Part shown: one piece after another, positions 17,780-25,722 of the stretch
How the letters are laid out: the number at the start of each line of letters is the position of its first letter
Position numbering within the stretch: position 1 is the first letter of the stretch
NCBI GenBank assembly: GCA_900315045.1
Contig: OMXR01000010.1
Span: forward strand, 1 to 35,380
Origin: an uncultured Sutterella sp.
GTDB lineage: Bacteria > Pseudomonadota > Gammaproteobacteria > Burkholderiales > Burkholderiaceae_F
Length of the DNA stretch: 35,380 nt
Reading direction: 5' to 3'
Position numbers and translations under genes: made by a program
The notes under the pieces: generated by a model
What the model was told of the DNA's origin: nothing
The model's database searches: none
The model's input: only the letters and a program-made list of their open reading frames with translations

Positions 17780-19470
17780 GCACGCGCTTTCGCATTCGCG
17801 ATTATGACCAGCGGATCTGCGACAGGCTGACCGCAGGCGGCGTTCTGAGGCCCCTGGCCAGAGCGCTTGCCGCGCGCGGAGTCACCTGCGCCGAAGACAT
17901 GGCCGAGGACTGGCGCAGCATGATTGCGCCGAGCCAGCTCGAGGGCGCCGAAGCGGCAGCAAAGCTGCTTGCCGACGCACGGGAGAGGCACGCCCATGTC
18001 ACCATTGTTGCGGACTACGACTGTGACGGCGCAACCGCCTGCGCCATCGCCATGAAAGGCTTCCGGGCCATGGGCATTTCCTGCGGCTACATCGTTCCCG
18101 ACCGTTTCCGCTACGGTTACGGCCTCTCGCCCGACATTGTCGACCTGGCCAATGAAAGTCAGCATCCCGATCTCATCGTCACCGTTGACAACGGCATTGC
18201 GAGCGTGGATGGCGTGCGGCGGGCAAACGAACTCGGCATCGCGGTCATCATCACCGACCATCATCTGCAGGGAGCGACACTGCCCGAGGCAGCGTGTATC
18301 GTCAATCCCAACGTCAAAACGAGCAGCTTTGCGAGCAAAGCGCTCTGCGGATGCGGCGTCATGTACTACGTGCTGCTTGCACTGCGTGCGGAATTGCGCA
18401 GGCGTGGCGTGTTCACCGCCCAGACCCAGCCCCGGCTCGATGCGCTCTCCGATCTGGTTGCCCTCGGCACCGTTGCCGATGTCGTTTGTCTGGACAAGAA
18501 CAATCGGATTCTCGTCTCCCAGGGACTTTCCCGCGTCAGGCGCGGTCTGGCCTGTCCGGGAATCCAGGCGCTTTTTGCCGTCGCAGGCCGCGATACGGGC
18601 AGCGCCAGCGTGCGCGACTTTGCCTTTTCGATCGCGCCGCGCATCAACGCCGCCGGCCGCATGGACGAAATGAATCCCGGAATCGACTGTTTGCTCTCTG
18701 ACACCGTCGACGCAGCCATGGGTTTTGCCGAGCAGCTTGAGTCCTTCAACAATCAGCGGCGCAATCTCGAAGGATCCATGCAAAGCGAAGCACTCGAGAG
18801 CGTGCAGGCCATGGACTGGGAAAGCAGGGCCACCGTGACGCTCTTTGATTCAGGCTGGCACCAGGGGGTCGTGGGGCTTGTTGCAAGCCGCGTCAAGGAG
18901 CGCATCCACCGTCCCGTGATTGCCTTTGCACCATCCGAAGACGGAGAACTGAAGGGATCGGGCCGCTCCATTGAAGGCGTTCACCTCAAGGACGCCCTGG
19001 ACCGCGTCATGAAAAAGGATCCGGACGTCATCATCCGGTTCGGCGGGCACGCCATGGCTGCCGGGCTCACGATCGCCCCCGGCAATCTTGAGCGGTTTTC
19101 CGAGCTTTTCGAGCTTGCGGTATCCGAAATGACGCCGCCCGAGCTTTTTGACAAAACGGTTCTCGTGGATGGCGCGCTCTCGCCCGAGGAAGTGAACTTC
19201 CCGCTGATTGAGGCGCTCTCGTCCAGAATCTGGGGACAGGGTTTTGAGCGGCCTCTTTTTGCCAATGACTTCACGATTCTCTCGCAGCGTGTTCTCAAAG
19301 GCACGCACCTGAAGCTGATCGTCGATCTTGGAGGCTCCCGGTTCGAAGCCATCTACTTCCACCACAGCGAGCCGCTGCCGCAAAAGGTGCGCCTTGCGTA
19401 TCGGCCGGAAATCAATGAATTCATGGGACGGCAGTCGGTGCAGCTCGTCGTTGAGGCATCCGAGGACTAA
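17776..19470 (+). CDS. recJ: Single-stranded-DNA-specific exonuclease RecJ
   Basis: 564 residues, the usual size. RecJ degrades single-stranded DNA 5' to 3' in recombination and mismatch/base-excision repair. DHH-family motifs: DYDCDG at 80-85 (motif I), TVDNG near 137, DHH at 161-163, GTVADVV and INAAGRM in the core, and the DHHA1 motif GGHAMAAGL with the nearby GSGRS, followed by the C-terminal OB-fold. The ATG at 17776 was chosen because GAAGGGAG lies directly before it and it overlaps the upstream stop. A longer upstream frame only overlaps the previous gene. A -10-like TATAAT for prfB lies 22 bases past the stop. Confidence 0.96.
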   Translation: MSTRFRIRDYDQRICDRLTAGGVLRPLARALAARGVTCAEDMAEDWRSMIAPSQLEGAEAAAKLLADARERHAHVTIVADYDCDGATACAIAMKGFRAMGISCGYIVPDRFRYGYGLSPDIVDLANESQHPDLIVTVDNGIASVDGVRRANELGIAVIITDHHLQGATLPEAACIVNPNVKTSSFASKALCGCGVMYYVLLALRAELRRRGVFTAQTQPRLDALSDLVALGTVADVVCLDKNNRILVSQGLSRVRRGLACPGIQALFAVAGRDTGSASVRDFAFSIAPRINAAGRMDEMNPGIDCLLSDTVDAAMGFAEQLESFNNQRRNLEGSMQSEALESVQAMDWESRATVTLFDSGWHQGVVGLVASRVKERIHRPVIAFAPSEDGELKGSGRSIEGVHLKDALDRVMKKDPDVIIRFGGHAMAAGLTIAPGNLERFSELFELAVSEMTPPELFDKTVLVDGALSPEEVNFPLIEALSSRIWGQGFERPLFANDFTILSQRVLKGTHLKLIVDLGGSRFEAIYFHHSEPLPQKVRLAYRPEINEFMGRQSVQLVVEASED

Positions 19471-19491
19471 CCTCGGCATTCACCCTTCCCG

Positions 19492-19497
19492 TATAAT
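19492..19497 (+). promoter_or_regulatory. Consensus -10 box ahead of prfB
   Basis: A perfect TATAAT lies in the recJ-prfB spacer. No good -35 is found at 16-18 bases upstream, so an activator or a weak promoter is implied. A start near 19504 would produce a leader of about 130 bases with two hairpins. Confidence 0.45.
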
Positions 19498-19515
19498 TTC
19501 GCGGTTTTGCGACAG

Positions 19516-19617
19516 CCGAAGGACTCCTTCGGAATCGCCATTTGTTCAACGCTTGCGCGCTCCTTCGCACGACTCGCAGGCATTGCGCATTGCGCAGACA
19601 CCGTCCGCGCAATGCGC
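19516..19617 (+). other. Structured prfB leader with two hairpins
   Basis: Hairpin A: CCGAAGG-ACT-CCTTCGG (19516-19532), perfect seven base pairs. Hairpin B: GCGCATTGCGC (19585-19595) pairs perfectly with GCGCAATGCGC (19607-19617) around an 11-base loop. Hairpin B ends 16 bases before the prfB ATG and has no T run after it, so it is not a standard terminator. It could limit access to the weak ribosome-binding site (GGA at 19623-19625). Confidence 0.6.
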
Positions 19618-19633
19618 TCCCCGGATACGAAAC

Positions 19634-20738
19634 ATGGAAGCTGAACGCATCAATCACATCAACAATCTGTGCGACGACCTAGCTCACCGTCTATGTGAGC
19701 TGAGGGGGTATCTTTGACGTCGACCACAAGGAGCGGCGCCTAGAGGAAGTCTGCAGGGAGGTTGAGAACCCTGATCTCTGGAACAACCCCGAGCAGGCTC
19801 AGAAAATCACCAAGGAAAAGAAATCCCTGGAGGATCTCATCGGGAATTTTTCCCGGCTCACAACCGGAATATCCGACGCAAAGGAACTCTTTGCCATGAG
19901 CCTGGAAGAGGGCGATGAGTCCGGCGCGGAACTGGTGGCCGAAGAGGTCGAAGGCTTCGCCCGGGACGTTGAAAAGCTCGAATTCAAGCGCATGTTCAAT
20001 CAGCCGATGGACAGCGCCAACTGCTACCTTGAAATCCAGGCGGGCGCTGGCGGAACAGAAGCCCAGGACTGGGCGAGCATGCTCGAGCGCATGTACCTGA
20101 GGTACGCCGAGAGAAGCGGCTTTACCGCAAAGCTCACCGAAGAGACTGAAGGCGACGTTGCCGGAATCAAGGGCTGCACGATGTTCATCGAAGGCGAATG
20201 GGCCTTCGGTACGCTGCGCACGGAAACCGGCATTCACCGCTTGGTGCGCAAGAGTCCGTTTGACGCTAACGCACGCCGTCACACATCGTTTGCGAGCGTT
20301 TACGTCTACCCCGAAGTGGACGACTCGATCGAAATCACCATCAACCCGGCGGATTTGCGCGTTGACGTGTTCCGCGCCTCTGGCGCCGGCGGCCAGCACA
20401 TTCAGAAGACCGAATCGGCCGTGCGCATCACGCACATCCCGACCGGGATCGTCACGGTCTGCCAGGACGACCGCAGCCAGCACAACAACCGCGAGCAGGC
20501 AATGCGCCAGCTTAAAGCCAAGCTCTACGAGATGGAGCTCAGAAAGCGCATGGCCGTTCAGGAGCAGATCGAAGAATCCAAGAGCGACATCGGCTGGGGG
20601 CATCAGATCCGCAGCTATGTCCTCGATCAGTCCCGGGTCAAGGATCTTCGCACCAATGTGGAAACGGGCAACACGGGAGCCGTTTTGGACGGCGACCTGG
20701 ATCAATTTATCGAGGCAAGCCTCAAGATGGGAATCTAA
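19634..20738 (+). CDS. prfB: Peptide chain release factor 2 (programmed +1 frameshift)
   Basis: Made from two frames: 19634-19714 (27 codons), then a +1 shift to 19716-20738, giving 367 residues. RF2 reads UGA and UAA and triggers peptide release. The codon-recognition SPF motif is in [11 protein letters not shown] and the catalytic GGQ in SGAGGQHIQ. The residue four before the first Gly of GGQ is Ala (FRASGAGGQ), the common and more active form, unlike Thr246 of E. coli K-12. The in-frame UGA at 19715-19717 means low RF2 causes more frameshifting, so synthesis is autoregulated. lysS follows after 40 bases, an arrangement common in Proteobacteria. Confidence 0.97.
19681..19718 (+). promoter_or_regulatory. 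prfB frameshift site with upstream hairpin
   Basis: The stimulatory element is AGGGGG (19703-19708), three bases, then CTT TGA C, identical to the E. coli prfB site over 16 bases (19703-19718). Unexpectedly, a perfect seven-base-pair hairpin AGCTCAC/GTGAGCT (19681-19687 with 19695-19701, seven-base loop) ends one base before the Shine-Dalgarno-like element. The codons inside include two CTA leucine codons, unlike the CTG/CTC-rich neighbours. Confidence 0.9.
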
Positions 20739-20778
20739 AAGCGCAATCCCCATCACCCTCTTTTGTTAGGAAGCAAAA

Positions 20779-22296
20779 ATGACTGAAGAACTCAAGGACC
20801 AGTCGCAGCAGGCAGTTGCGGAAGACGAAAACCACATCATCCAGGAGCGCCGCGCAAAACTTGCCAAATTGCGCGAGAACGGCATTGCCTTCCCCAATGA
20901 CTTCCGCCGTACCGACCTGTTCGGGGATCTGCGCGCGAGTTGGGGTGAAAAAACCGCTGAGGAAATCGAAGCCGCCAACGTGCAGGTTGCCGTTTCCGGC
21001 CGCATGATGCTCAAGCGCGTGATGGGCAAGGCGGCATTTGCCACCGTGCGCGACTTCACCGGGGAAATGCAGTATTTCCTCTCGCCCGCGGACTGCGGTG
21101 AAGAGTCGTTCAAGGCATTCAAAACGTTCGATCTCGGCGACATCGTTGCCGCCAAGGGCACGCTGTTTCGCACGCGCCGCGGCGAGCTTTCCGTTCGCGT
21201 GAAGGAGCTCCGTCTGATCACTAAGAGCATTCGCCCGCTCCCGGAAAAGCACAAGGGCCTTCAGGACATAGAAGCCCGCTGCCGCCAGCGCTACGTCGAC
21301 CTCATCATGAATGAGGACAGCCGCAAGCGCTTTGAAGTGCGCAGCAAGGTCGTGAGCGCCATCCGCGACTTCATGAACAAGCACCGGTTCATGGAAGTGG
21401 AAACGCCGATGCTCAACCCGATTCCGGGCGGCGCCAATGCCAAGCCCTTCATCACCCATCACAACGCCTTGGACATTGACCAGTATCTGCGCATTGCGCC
21501 TGAGCTATACCTCAAGCGCCTTGTGGTCGGAGGCTTTGAGCGCGTCTACGAAGTCAACCGCTGCTTCCGCAACGAGGGCATTGATACGCGCCACAACCCC
21601 GAGTTCACCACGATTGAGTTCTACTGCACCTATTGGACCTACAAGGATCAGATGGAGTACACCGAAGAGCTGCTGCGGTCCGTGGCGGTCGCGGCAACGG
21701 GTTCTGCCGTCATCAGCTATCAGGGCACGACAATTGATCTTTCCAAGCCCTTTGCCCGCCTGACGCCCCAGCAGGCAATCCGCAAGTACGCGCCGCAGTA
21801 CACGGAAGAGAACCTTCGGGACGAGGCATTCCTGCGCTCTGAGCTGGTTCGCCTGAAGGCTCCGCAGCCCGAGTGGGTCGGTCTGGGCGCCCTGGTGATG
21901 GCGCTTTTTGAAGAAGTCGCCGAGAGCAAGCTCATCGAGCCGACTTTCATCGTCGACTATCCGGTGGAGATCAGCCCGCTCGCGCGCGCCAACGACAGCA
22001 ATCCGGAGCTCACCGACCGTTTCGAGCTGTTCATCTACGGACGGGAAACGGCCAACGGATTCTCCGAGCTGAACGACCCGGATGACCAGGCAAGCCGCTT
22101 CAAGGCTCAGGCCGACGCCAAGAGCCATGGCGACGACGAAGCCATGTTCTACGACGCAGACTTCATCCGCGCCCTTGAATACGGGCTGCCCCCCACCGCA
22201 GGCTGCGGCATCGGCATCGACCGTTTCGTCATGCTGCTCACGGACGCCGCCTCGATCCGGGAAGTCCTGCTTTTCCCTGCGCTTCGCCCTGAATAA
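20779..22296 (+). CDS. lysS: Lysyl-tRNA synthetase, class II
   Basis: 505 residues, standard for class II LysRS. An N-terminal anticodon-binding OB-fold (about 60-170) is followed by the class II catalytic core. Motif 1 surrounds [21 protein letters not shown], motif 2 is [19 protein letters not shown] with the ATP-contacting arginine, and motif 3 is [13 protein letters not shown] near the C-terminus. It charges tRNA-Lys for translation. AGGAAG lies six bases before the ATG. The gene is 40 bases after prfB and probably in the same transcript. A weak terminator-like hairpin follows at 22354-22378. Confidence 0.97.
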   Translation: MTEELKDQSQQAVAEDENHIIQERRAKLAKLRENGIAFPNDFRRTDLFGDLRASWGEKTAEEIEAANVQVAVSGRMMLKRVMGKAAFATVRDFTGEMQYFLSPADCGEESFKAFKTFDLGDIVAAKGTLFRTRRGELSVRVKELRLITKSIRPLPEKHKGLQDIEARCRQRYVDLIMNEDSRKRFEVRSKVVSAIRDFMNKHRFMEVETPMLNPIPGGANAKPFITHHNALDIDQYLRIAPELYLKRLVVGGFERVYEVNRCFRNEGIDTRHNPEFTTIEFYCTYWTYKDQMEYTEELLRSVAVAATGSAVISYQGTTIDLSKPFARLTPQQAIRKYAPQYTEENLRDEAFLRSELVRLKAPQPEWVGLGALVMALFEEVAESKLIEPTFIVDYPVEISPLARANDSNPELTDRFELFIYGRETANGFSELNDPDDQASRFKAQADAKSHGDDEAMFYDADFIRALEYGLPPTAGCGIGIDRFVMLLTDAASIREVLLFPALRPE

Positions 22297-22353
22297 ACGA
22301 AACGCAATTGCGGAATTTGCCGATGGGATCGGTCCTCGCCACGAAAGACTGGC

Positions 22354-22378
22354 ATAGGGGATCGATCCTATTTGTTTT
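22354..22378 (+). terminator. Possible terminator after lysS
   Basis: ATAGG/CCTAT (22354-22358 with 22367-22371) around an eight-base loop containing GATCGAT, followed by TTGTTTT. The stem is short and AT-containing, so this is tentative. Confidence 0.4.
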
Positions 22379-22439
22379 GCGGCGATCGCCCGCTTCTGGA
22401 CTTTCCCGCACGCAATCTTGCGATATTCCCTAAAATGCA

Positions 22440-22452
22440 CCGTTCGGAACGG
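22440..22452. promoter_or_regulatory. Palindrome upstream of the ABC permease gene
   Basis: CCGTTC-G-GAACGG is a perfect inverted repeat just downstream of a -10-like TAAAAT (22431-22436). The position fits an operator over the transcription start of the permease gene, but no regulator is known and no convincing -35 is present. Confidence 0.3.
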
Positions 22453-22505
22453 AGACATCCTCCCGCCCCTCATGCATCAACAATTCAATTACAACAAGAA
22501 GAGCA

Positions 22506-23171
22506 ATGGAATACGACCTCTCGCTTATCATGAATTCGCTGCCGCTGCTGATCCGCGGCGCCGGCGTCACGCTTGAGATCACGGCCCTGGCCGTTGGCCT
22601 TGGCCTGGTGTTCGGACTCATTGCGGCACTCGCCCAGCTGAGCAAGTTCGCGCCGCTCAAATGGCTCGCAAAGATCTACGTCGACTTCATCCGCGGCACG
22701 CCGCTGCTCGTGCAGATCTTCATCATTTACTTTGCACTTCCAGCCCTTCTCGGCCAGCGCATCGATCCCTTCGTGGCCGCGGTTGCAGCCTGCTCGATCA
22801 ATTCAGGCGCCTACATTGCGGAAATCTTCCGCGCCGGCATCCAGTCGATTGAAATCGGCCAGATGCGCGCGGGACTCTCGCTTGGCATGAACTGGAACCA
22901 GACCATGCGCTACATCATCCTGCCTCAGGCATTCAAGCGCATCATTCCGCCGCTCGGTAACGAGTTCATCGCCATGCTGAAGGACTCTTCGCTCGTGTCC
23001 GTCATCGGCTTTGAGGAACTCACCCGCTCGGGCCAGCTCATCATCGCGGAAACCTACGGATCTCTTGAGATCTGGACGGCCGTTGCCCTGCTCTATCTCA
23101 TCATGACGCTGACCATCACGCAATTTGTGGGCGTGCTTGAGCGGCGTTACAAGAAGAGCGACGCAAGATAG
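22506..23171 (+). CDS. Polar amino-acid ABC transporter permease (HisM/GlnP type)
   Basis: 221 residues, an inner-membrane subunit with about five transmembrane helices. The N-terminal GAGVTLEITALAVGLGLVFG and DFIRGTPLLVQIFIIYFALP segments are typical of the polar amino-acid permease family. The cytoplasmic EAA loop that contacts the ATPase is AGLSLGMNWNQTMRYIILPQA, around residue 120-140. AAGAAGAG precedes the ATG. No ATP-binding subunit or periplasmic binding protein is encoded next to it, and a strong terminator follows at once, so its partners must be elsewhere. The specific amino acid cannot be deduced. Confidence 0.93.
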   Translation: MEYDLSLIMNSLPLLIRGAGVTLEITALAVGLGLVFGLIAALAQLSKFAPLKWLAKIYVDFIRGTPLLVQIFIIYFALPALLGQRIDPFVAAVAACSINSGAYIAEIFRAGIQSIEIGQMRAGLSLGMNWNQTMRYIILPQAFKRIIPPLGNEFIAMLKDSSLVSVIGFEELTRSGQLIIAETYGSLEIWTAVALLYLIMTLTITQFVGVLERRYKKSDAR

Positions 23172-23192
23172 GTGCCGGCCTCCCCGCGAAAC

Positions 23193-23248
23193 CGGGCGCG
23201 CTGTTTCACTTGCTCACAAAGAGGAGTGTCACGCGCGCCCGTTTTTTT
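23193..23248 (+). terminator. Strong rho-independent terminator after the ABC permease
   Basis: CGGGCGCG (23193-23200) pairs with CGCGCCCG (23234-23241). Inside, CACT/AGTG and CTC/GAG can form a nested stem. A run of seven T follows. It ends the permease transcript 22 bases past its stop. Confidence 0.8.
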
Positions 23249-23513
23249 GTTATAGTTCCCGCCACTGATTGCTCCGGCGCCGTGCTTTGGACGTGATTGC
23301 GGCGGATTCCGGGAGCAGTACCCCATTGGTCTTTCGACGCCATTCGGTTTCATTCGATTCATCCCGCAGGAACACTCTCCAGCCCTCCTTGGCAGCACCA
23401 TGCTTTTCGTGTTGCGGGCTCACATGCGTTTCTGCCGGCATGCGCGCAAAGACAGTTAGGTTTGATTTGATCATTTGATTTTTGTCTCACACAACTCAAA
23501 AAAGGAAAAAATC
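23249..23513 (+). other. Long non-coding spacer / trxA leader
   Basis: 265 bases between the terminator and trxA without a convincing gene. A TATAGT (23250-23255) directly after the T run could be the -10 of the trxA promoter, although no good -35 is visible. This would give an unusually long leader of about 250 bases. A frame starting GTG at 23269 (69 codons) has no ribosome-binding site and no recognisable family. The last part is AT-rich and ends with the trxA Shine-Dalgarno. Confidence 0.5.
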
Positions 23514-23843
23514 ATGAATGAAAAGATCCGTGAAGTGAATGACTCCAACTTTGCCGATGCGGTCAAGTCCGTTTCCGACAAGCCGGTTCTTGTCGATTTC
23601 TGGGCACCCTGGTGCGGTCCGTGCCGCATGGTTGCACCGCTGCTCGACCAGGCTGCCGACGATTACGACGGTCAGGTTCTCATCACCAAGTACAACGTTG
23701 ACGAAAGCAGCAGTGTGGCCAGCGAAAATGGCATCCGCGGCATCCCGACGCTTCTTGTCTATAAGAATGGTCAGGTCGTCGGCCAGAAGGTCGGCGCCAT
23801 GAGCAAGTCCGAACTTGATGCCTTCATCAAACAGTTTTGCTAA
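23514..23843 (+). CDS. trxA: Thioredoxin
   Basis: 109 residues, the classic thioredoxin length. The redox-active WCGPC site is at residues 33-37 (C34, C37), followed by the conserved cis-proline region GIRGIPTLLVYKNG. It reduces protein disulfides in the cytoplasm and takes electrons from thioredoxin reductase. AAGGA (23502-23506) fixes the start at 23514 rather than the upstream in-frame ATG at 23475. The gene precedes rho, as in many Betaproteobacteria. Confidence 0.98.
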   Translation: MNEKIREVNDSNFADAVKSVSDKPVLVDFWAPWCGPCRMVAPLLDQAADDYDGQVLITKYNVDESSSVASENGIRGIPTLLVYKNGQVVGQKVGAMSKSELDAFIKQFC

Positions 23844-23847
23844 TTAA

Positions 23848-23904
23848 CCCCTGAAGCGGGGAAGTATCTCAAGCAGCGCCTTCTGCGCTAGGCTTCTTCC
23901 CCGC
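23848..23904 (+). promoter_or_regulatory. Competing hairpins between trxA and rho
   Basis: Large hairpin: GCGGGGAAG (23856-23864) pairs perfectly with CTTCCCCGC (23896-23904), enclosing a small stem AGCGC-CTTCT-GCGCT (23875-23889). Alternative: the same GGGG (23858-23861) can pair with CCCC at 23848-23851 just after the trxA stop. No U run follows the large stem, so it is not a clear terminator. It may protect the trxA 3' end or act in rho autoregulation. Confidence 0.55.
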
Positions 23905-23940
23905 TCGAATATCCATATTTCTTCTTTCCACCCTCCCAAA

Positions 23941-25197
23941 ATGCATCTTTCAGAGCTGAAAACACTGCACATCAGCCAGTTGCTTGACATGGCAACCGAG
24001 CTCGAAATCGATAATGCCCAGCGCATGCGCAAGCAGGAACTGATGTTTGCGATTCTCAAAAAGCGCGCCAAGTCCGGCGAACAGATCTTCGGCGACGGCA
24101 CTCTTGAAGTCCTCCCCGATGGATTCGGTTTTCTGAGAAGCCCCGATACGAGCTACCTTGCTTCAACCGACGACATCTACATCTCGCCCTCCCAGATCCG
24201 CCGATTCAACCTGCACACCGGCGACTCTATCGAAGGCGAAGTGCGCACCCCCAAGGACAACGAACGATATTTCGCCCTTGTCAAGGTTGATACGGTGAAC
24301 GGCCAGCCGCCGGAAACCCTCAAGCACAGGATGCTTTTTGAGAACCTCACGCCGCTTTTCCCGAATGTGCCGCTGCAGCTTGAGCGCAACATGCGGGGCG
24401 ACGAGAATCTCACCGGGCGCCTCATTGACATCATCGCCCCGATCGGCAAGGGGCAGCGCGGCCTGATCGTCGCCAGTCCCAAGTCCGGCAAGACGGTTTT
24501 AATGCAGCACATTGCGCATGCCATCACGGCGAATCACCCGGACTGCATCCTCATCGTTCTGCTGATCGACGAGCGTCCTGAGGAAGTGACGGAAATGCAG
24601 CGTTCCGTGCGCGGCGAAGTCGTGGCCTCGACGTTTGACGAACCCGCAACGCGCCACGTGCAGGTTGCTGAAATGGTGATCGAAAAGGCCAAGCGCCTCG
24701 CTGAAAGCAAGAAGGACGTCATCATCCTGCTTGACTCGATCACCCGTCTTGCACGCGCCTACAACACCGTGATTCCGAGTTCCGGAAAAGTGCTCACGGG
24801 CGGCGTGGACGCAAATGCGCTGCAGCGCCCGAAACGCTTTTTTGGCGCTGCAAGAAACATTGAGGAAGGCGGCTCTCTCACCATTCTTGCCACGGCTCTC
24901 ATTGACACCGGCTCGCGCATGGATGACGTGATCTACGAGGAGTTCAAGGGCACCGGCAACATGGAAATCCATCTTGAGCGGCGTCTTGCTGAAAAGCGCG
25001 TTTATCCGTCGATCAATGTCAACCGCTCCGGAACCCGCCGTGAAGAGCTGCTTCTCAAGCCCGATGTTCTGCAGAAGGTCTGGATTCTCAGGAAGATCCT
25101 CTACGACATGGATGAGATCGAAGCCATGGAATTCCTGCTTGACAAGATGCGCTCTACGAAGACCAATGCGGAGTTCTTCGACCTGATGCGCAGATGA
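23941..25197 (+). CDS. rho: Transcription termination factor Rho
   Basis: 418 residues, the usual size without an insertion domain. The N-terminal helix bundle (1-45) and cold-shock-like RNA-binding domain (DGFGFLRSP around 60-70) are followed by the RecA-like ATPase: P-loop SPKSGKT around 180-186, Walker [17 protein letters not shown] and the C-terminal Q- and R-loops. The P-loop reads ASPKSGKT where many Rho proteins have APPKAGKT, a conservative variation. Rho is a hexameric RNA-dependent ATPase that ends untranslated transcripts. No clear Shine-Dalgarno precedes the ATG (CCCTCCCAAAATG), so translation may be weak or structure-dependent. Confidence 0.97.
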   Translation: MHLSELKTLHISQLLDMATELEIDNAQRMRKQELMFAILKKRAKSGEQIFGDGTLEVLPDGFGFLRSPDTSYLASTDDIYISPSQIRRFNLHTGDSIEGEVRTPKDNERYFALVKVDTVNGQPPETLKHRMLFENLTPLFPNVPLQLERNMRGDENLTGRLIDIIAPIGKGQRGLIVASPKSGKTVLMQHIAHAITANHPDCILIVLLIDERPEEVTEMQRSVRGEVVASTFDEPATRHVQVAEMVIEKAKRLAESKKDVIILLDSITRLARAYNTVIPSSGKVLTGGVDANALQRPKRFFGAARNIEEGGSLTILATALIDTGSRMDDVIYEEFKGTGNMEIHLERRLAEKRVYPSINVNRSGTRREELLLKPDVLQKVWILRKILYDMDEIEAMEFLLDKMRSTKTNAEFFDLMRR

Positions 25198-25224
25198 CAT
25201 GCGTTGCGAGGGAGAATCGGCCGC

Positions 25225-25253
25225 TTGCTTTTGCCTTGTTTTTCCCTCATAAT
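25225..25253 (+). promoter_or_regulatory. Promoter of rpmE
   Basis: TTGCTT (25225-25230), exact 17-base spacer, CATAAT (25248-25253). It predicts a leader of about 115 bases with a CCAC/GTGG hairpin (near 25300-25320). The spacing is good and four or five of six bases match in each box. Confidence 0.55.
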
Positions 25254-25375
25254 TCGCACCCTTCCCAGTTTGGCACGTGGGGAACATGCCTGCCGTAAGA
25301 CCACTGACATGAGAGTGGCGGGCTCGCAAGGTTTCCAGGGCGACCGACAAAAATCAACTCGGAAATTTAATAAAA

Positions 25376-25636
25376 ATGAAACCCAATATTCACCCGGAAT
25401 ACCGCGAGGTCGCTTTCGTTGACCTCTCCATCAACAAGACCTTCATCATCTCGAGCTCGGTTGCCACCAAGGAAACCGTTGAGATCGACGGCAAGACCTA
25501 TCCGCTGTTCAAGCTCGATACCTCTTCTGAGAGCCACCCCTTCTACACCGGCGCTCAGACCCGCATCGTTGAAGCCGGTCGCGTTGAGAAGTTCCGCAAC
25601 AAGTACGCCAAGGCTCTTGGCACCAAGGCCAAGTAA
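25376..25636 (+). CDS. rpmE2: 50S ribosomal protein L31, type B
   Basis: 86 residues. Starts MKPNIHPEYREVAFVDLS and contains SSESHPFYTG and KFRNKYAK, all typical of L31. There are no cysteines, so it is the zinc-free type B form rather than the CxxC zinc-binding type A. Zinc-free paralogues are often induced when zinc is scarce, but here, as in many Betaproteobacteria, it sits after rho and may be the main L31. The Shine-Dalgarno is weak (GGAAAT, 14 bases ahead), and the leader may matter for expression. Confidence 0.95.
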   Translation: MKPNIHPEYREVAFVDLSINKTFIISSSVATKETVEIDGKTYPLFKLDTSSESHPFYTGAQTRIVEAGRVEKFRNKYAKALGTKAK

Positions 25637-25659
25637 TCGATCTTTTCGATTATTTCCTT

Positions 25660-25698
25660 AAAAAACGGCGCTACCAGTTTCATGGAAGCGCCGTTTTT
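25660..25698. terminator. Bidirectional terminator between rpmE2 and the phosphodiesterase gene
   Basis: AAAAAACGGCGCT (25660-25672) and AGCGCCGTTTTT (25687-25698) form a perfect stem flanked by A and T runs. It reads as a terminator on both strands and therefore serves both convergent genes. Confidence 0.9.
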
Positions 25699-25722
25699 GC
25701 ATCCGCCATTCTCAGGCAGGGC

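Noticed and set aside
19896..20738. prfB as a shorter gene starting at 19896
   Set aside because: The true gene starts at 19634 in another frame and is joined by the classic AGGGGG-CTT-TGA frameshift; the shorter version lacks the N-terminal domain.
23269..23478. 69-codon frame upstream of trxA
   Set aside because: GTG start, no ribosome-binding site, no family resemblance, and it overlaps the likely trxA leader.
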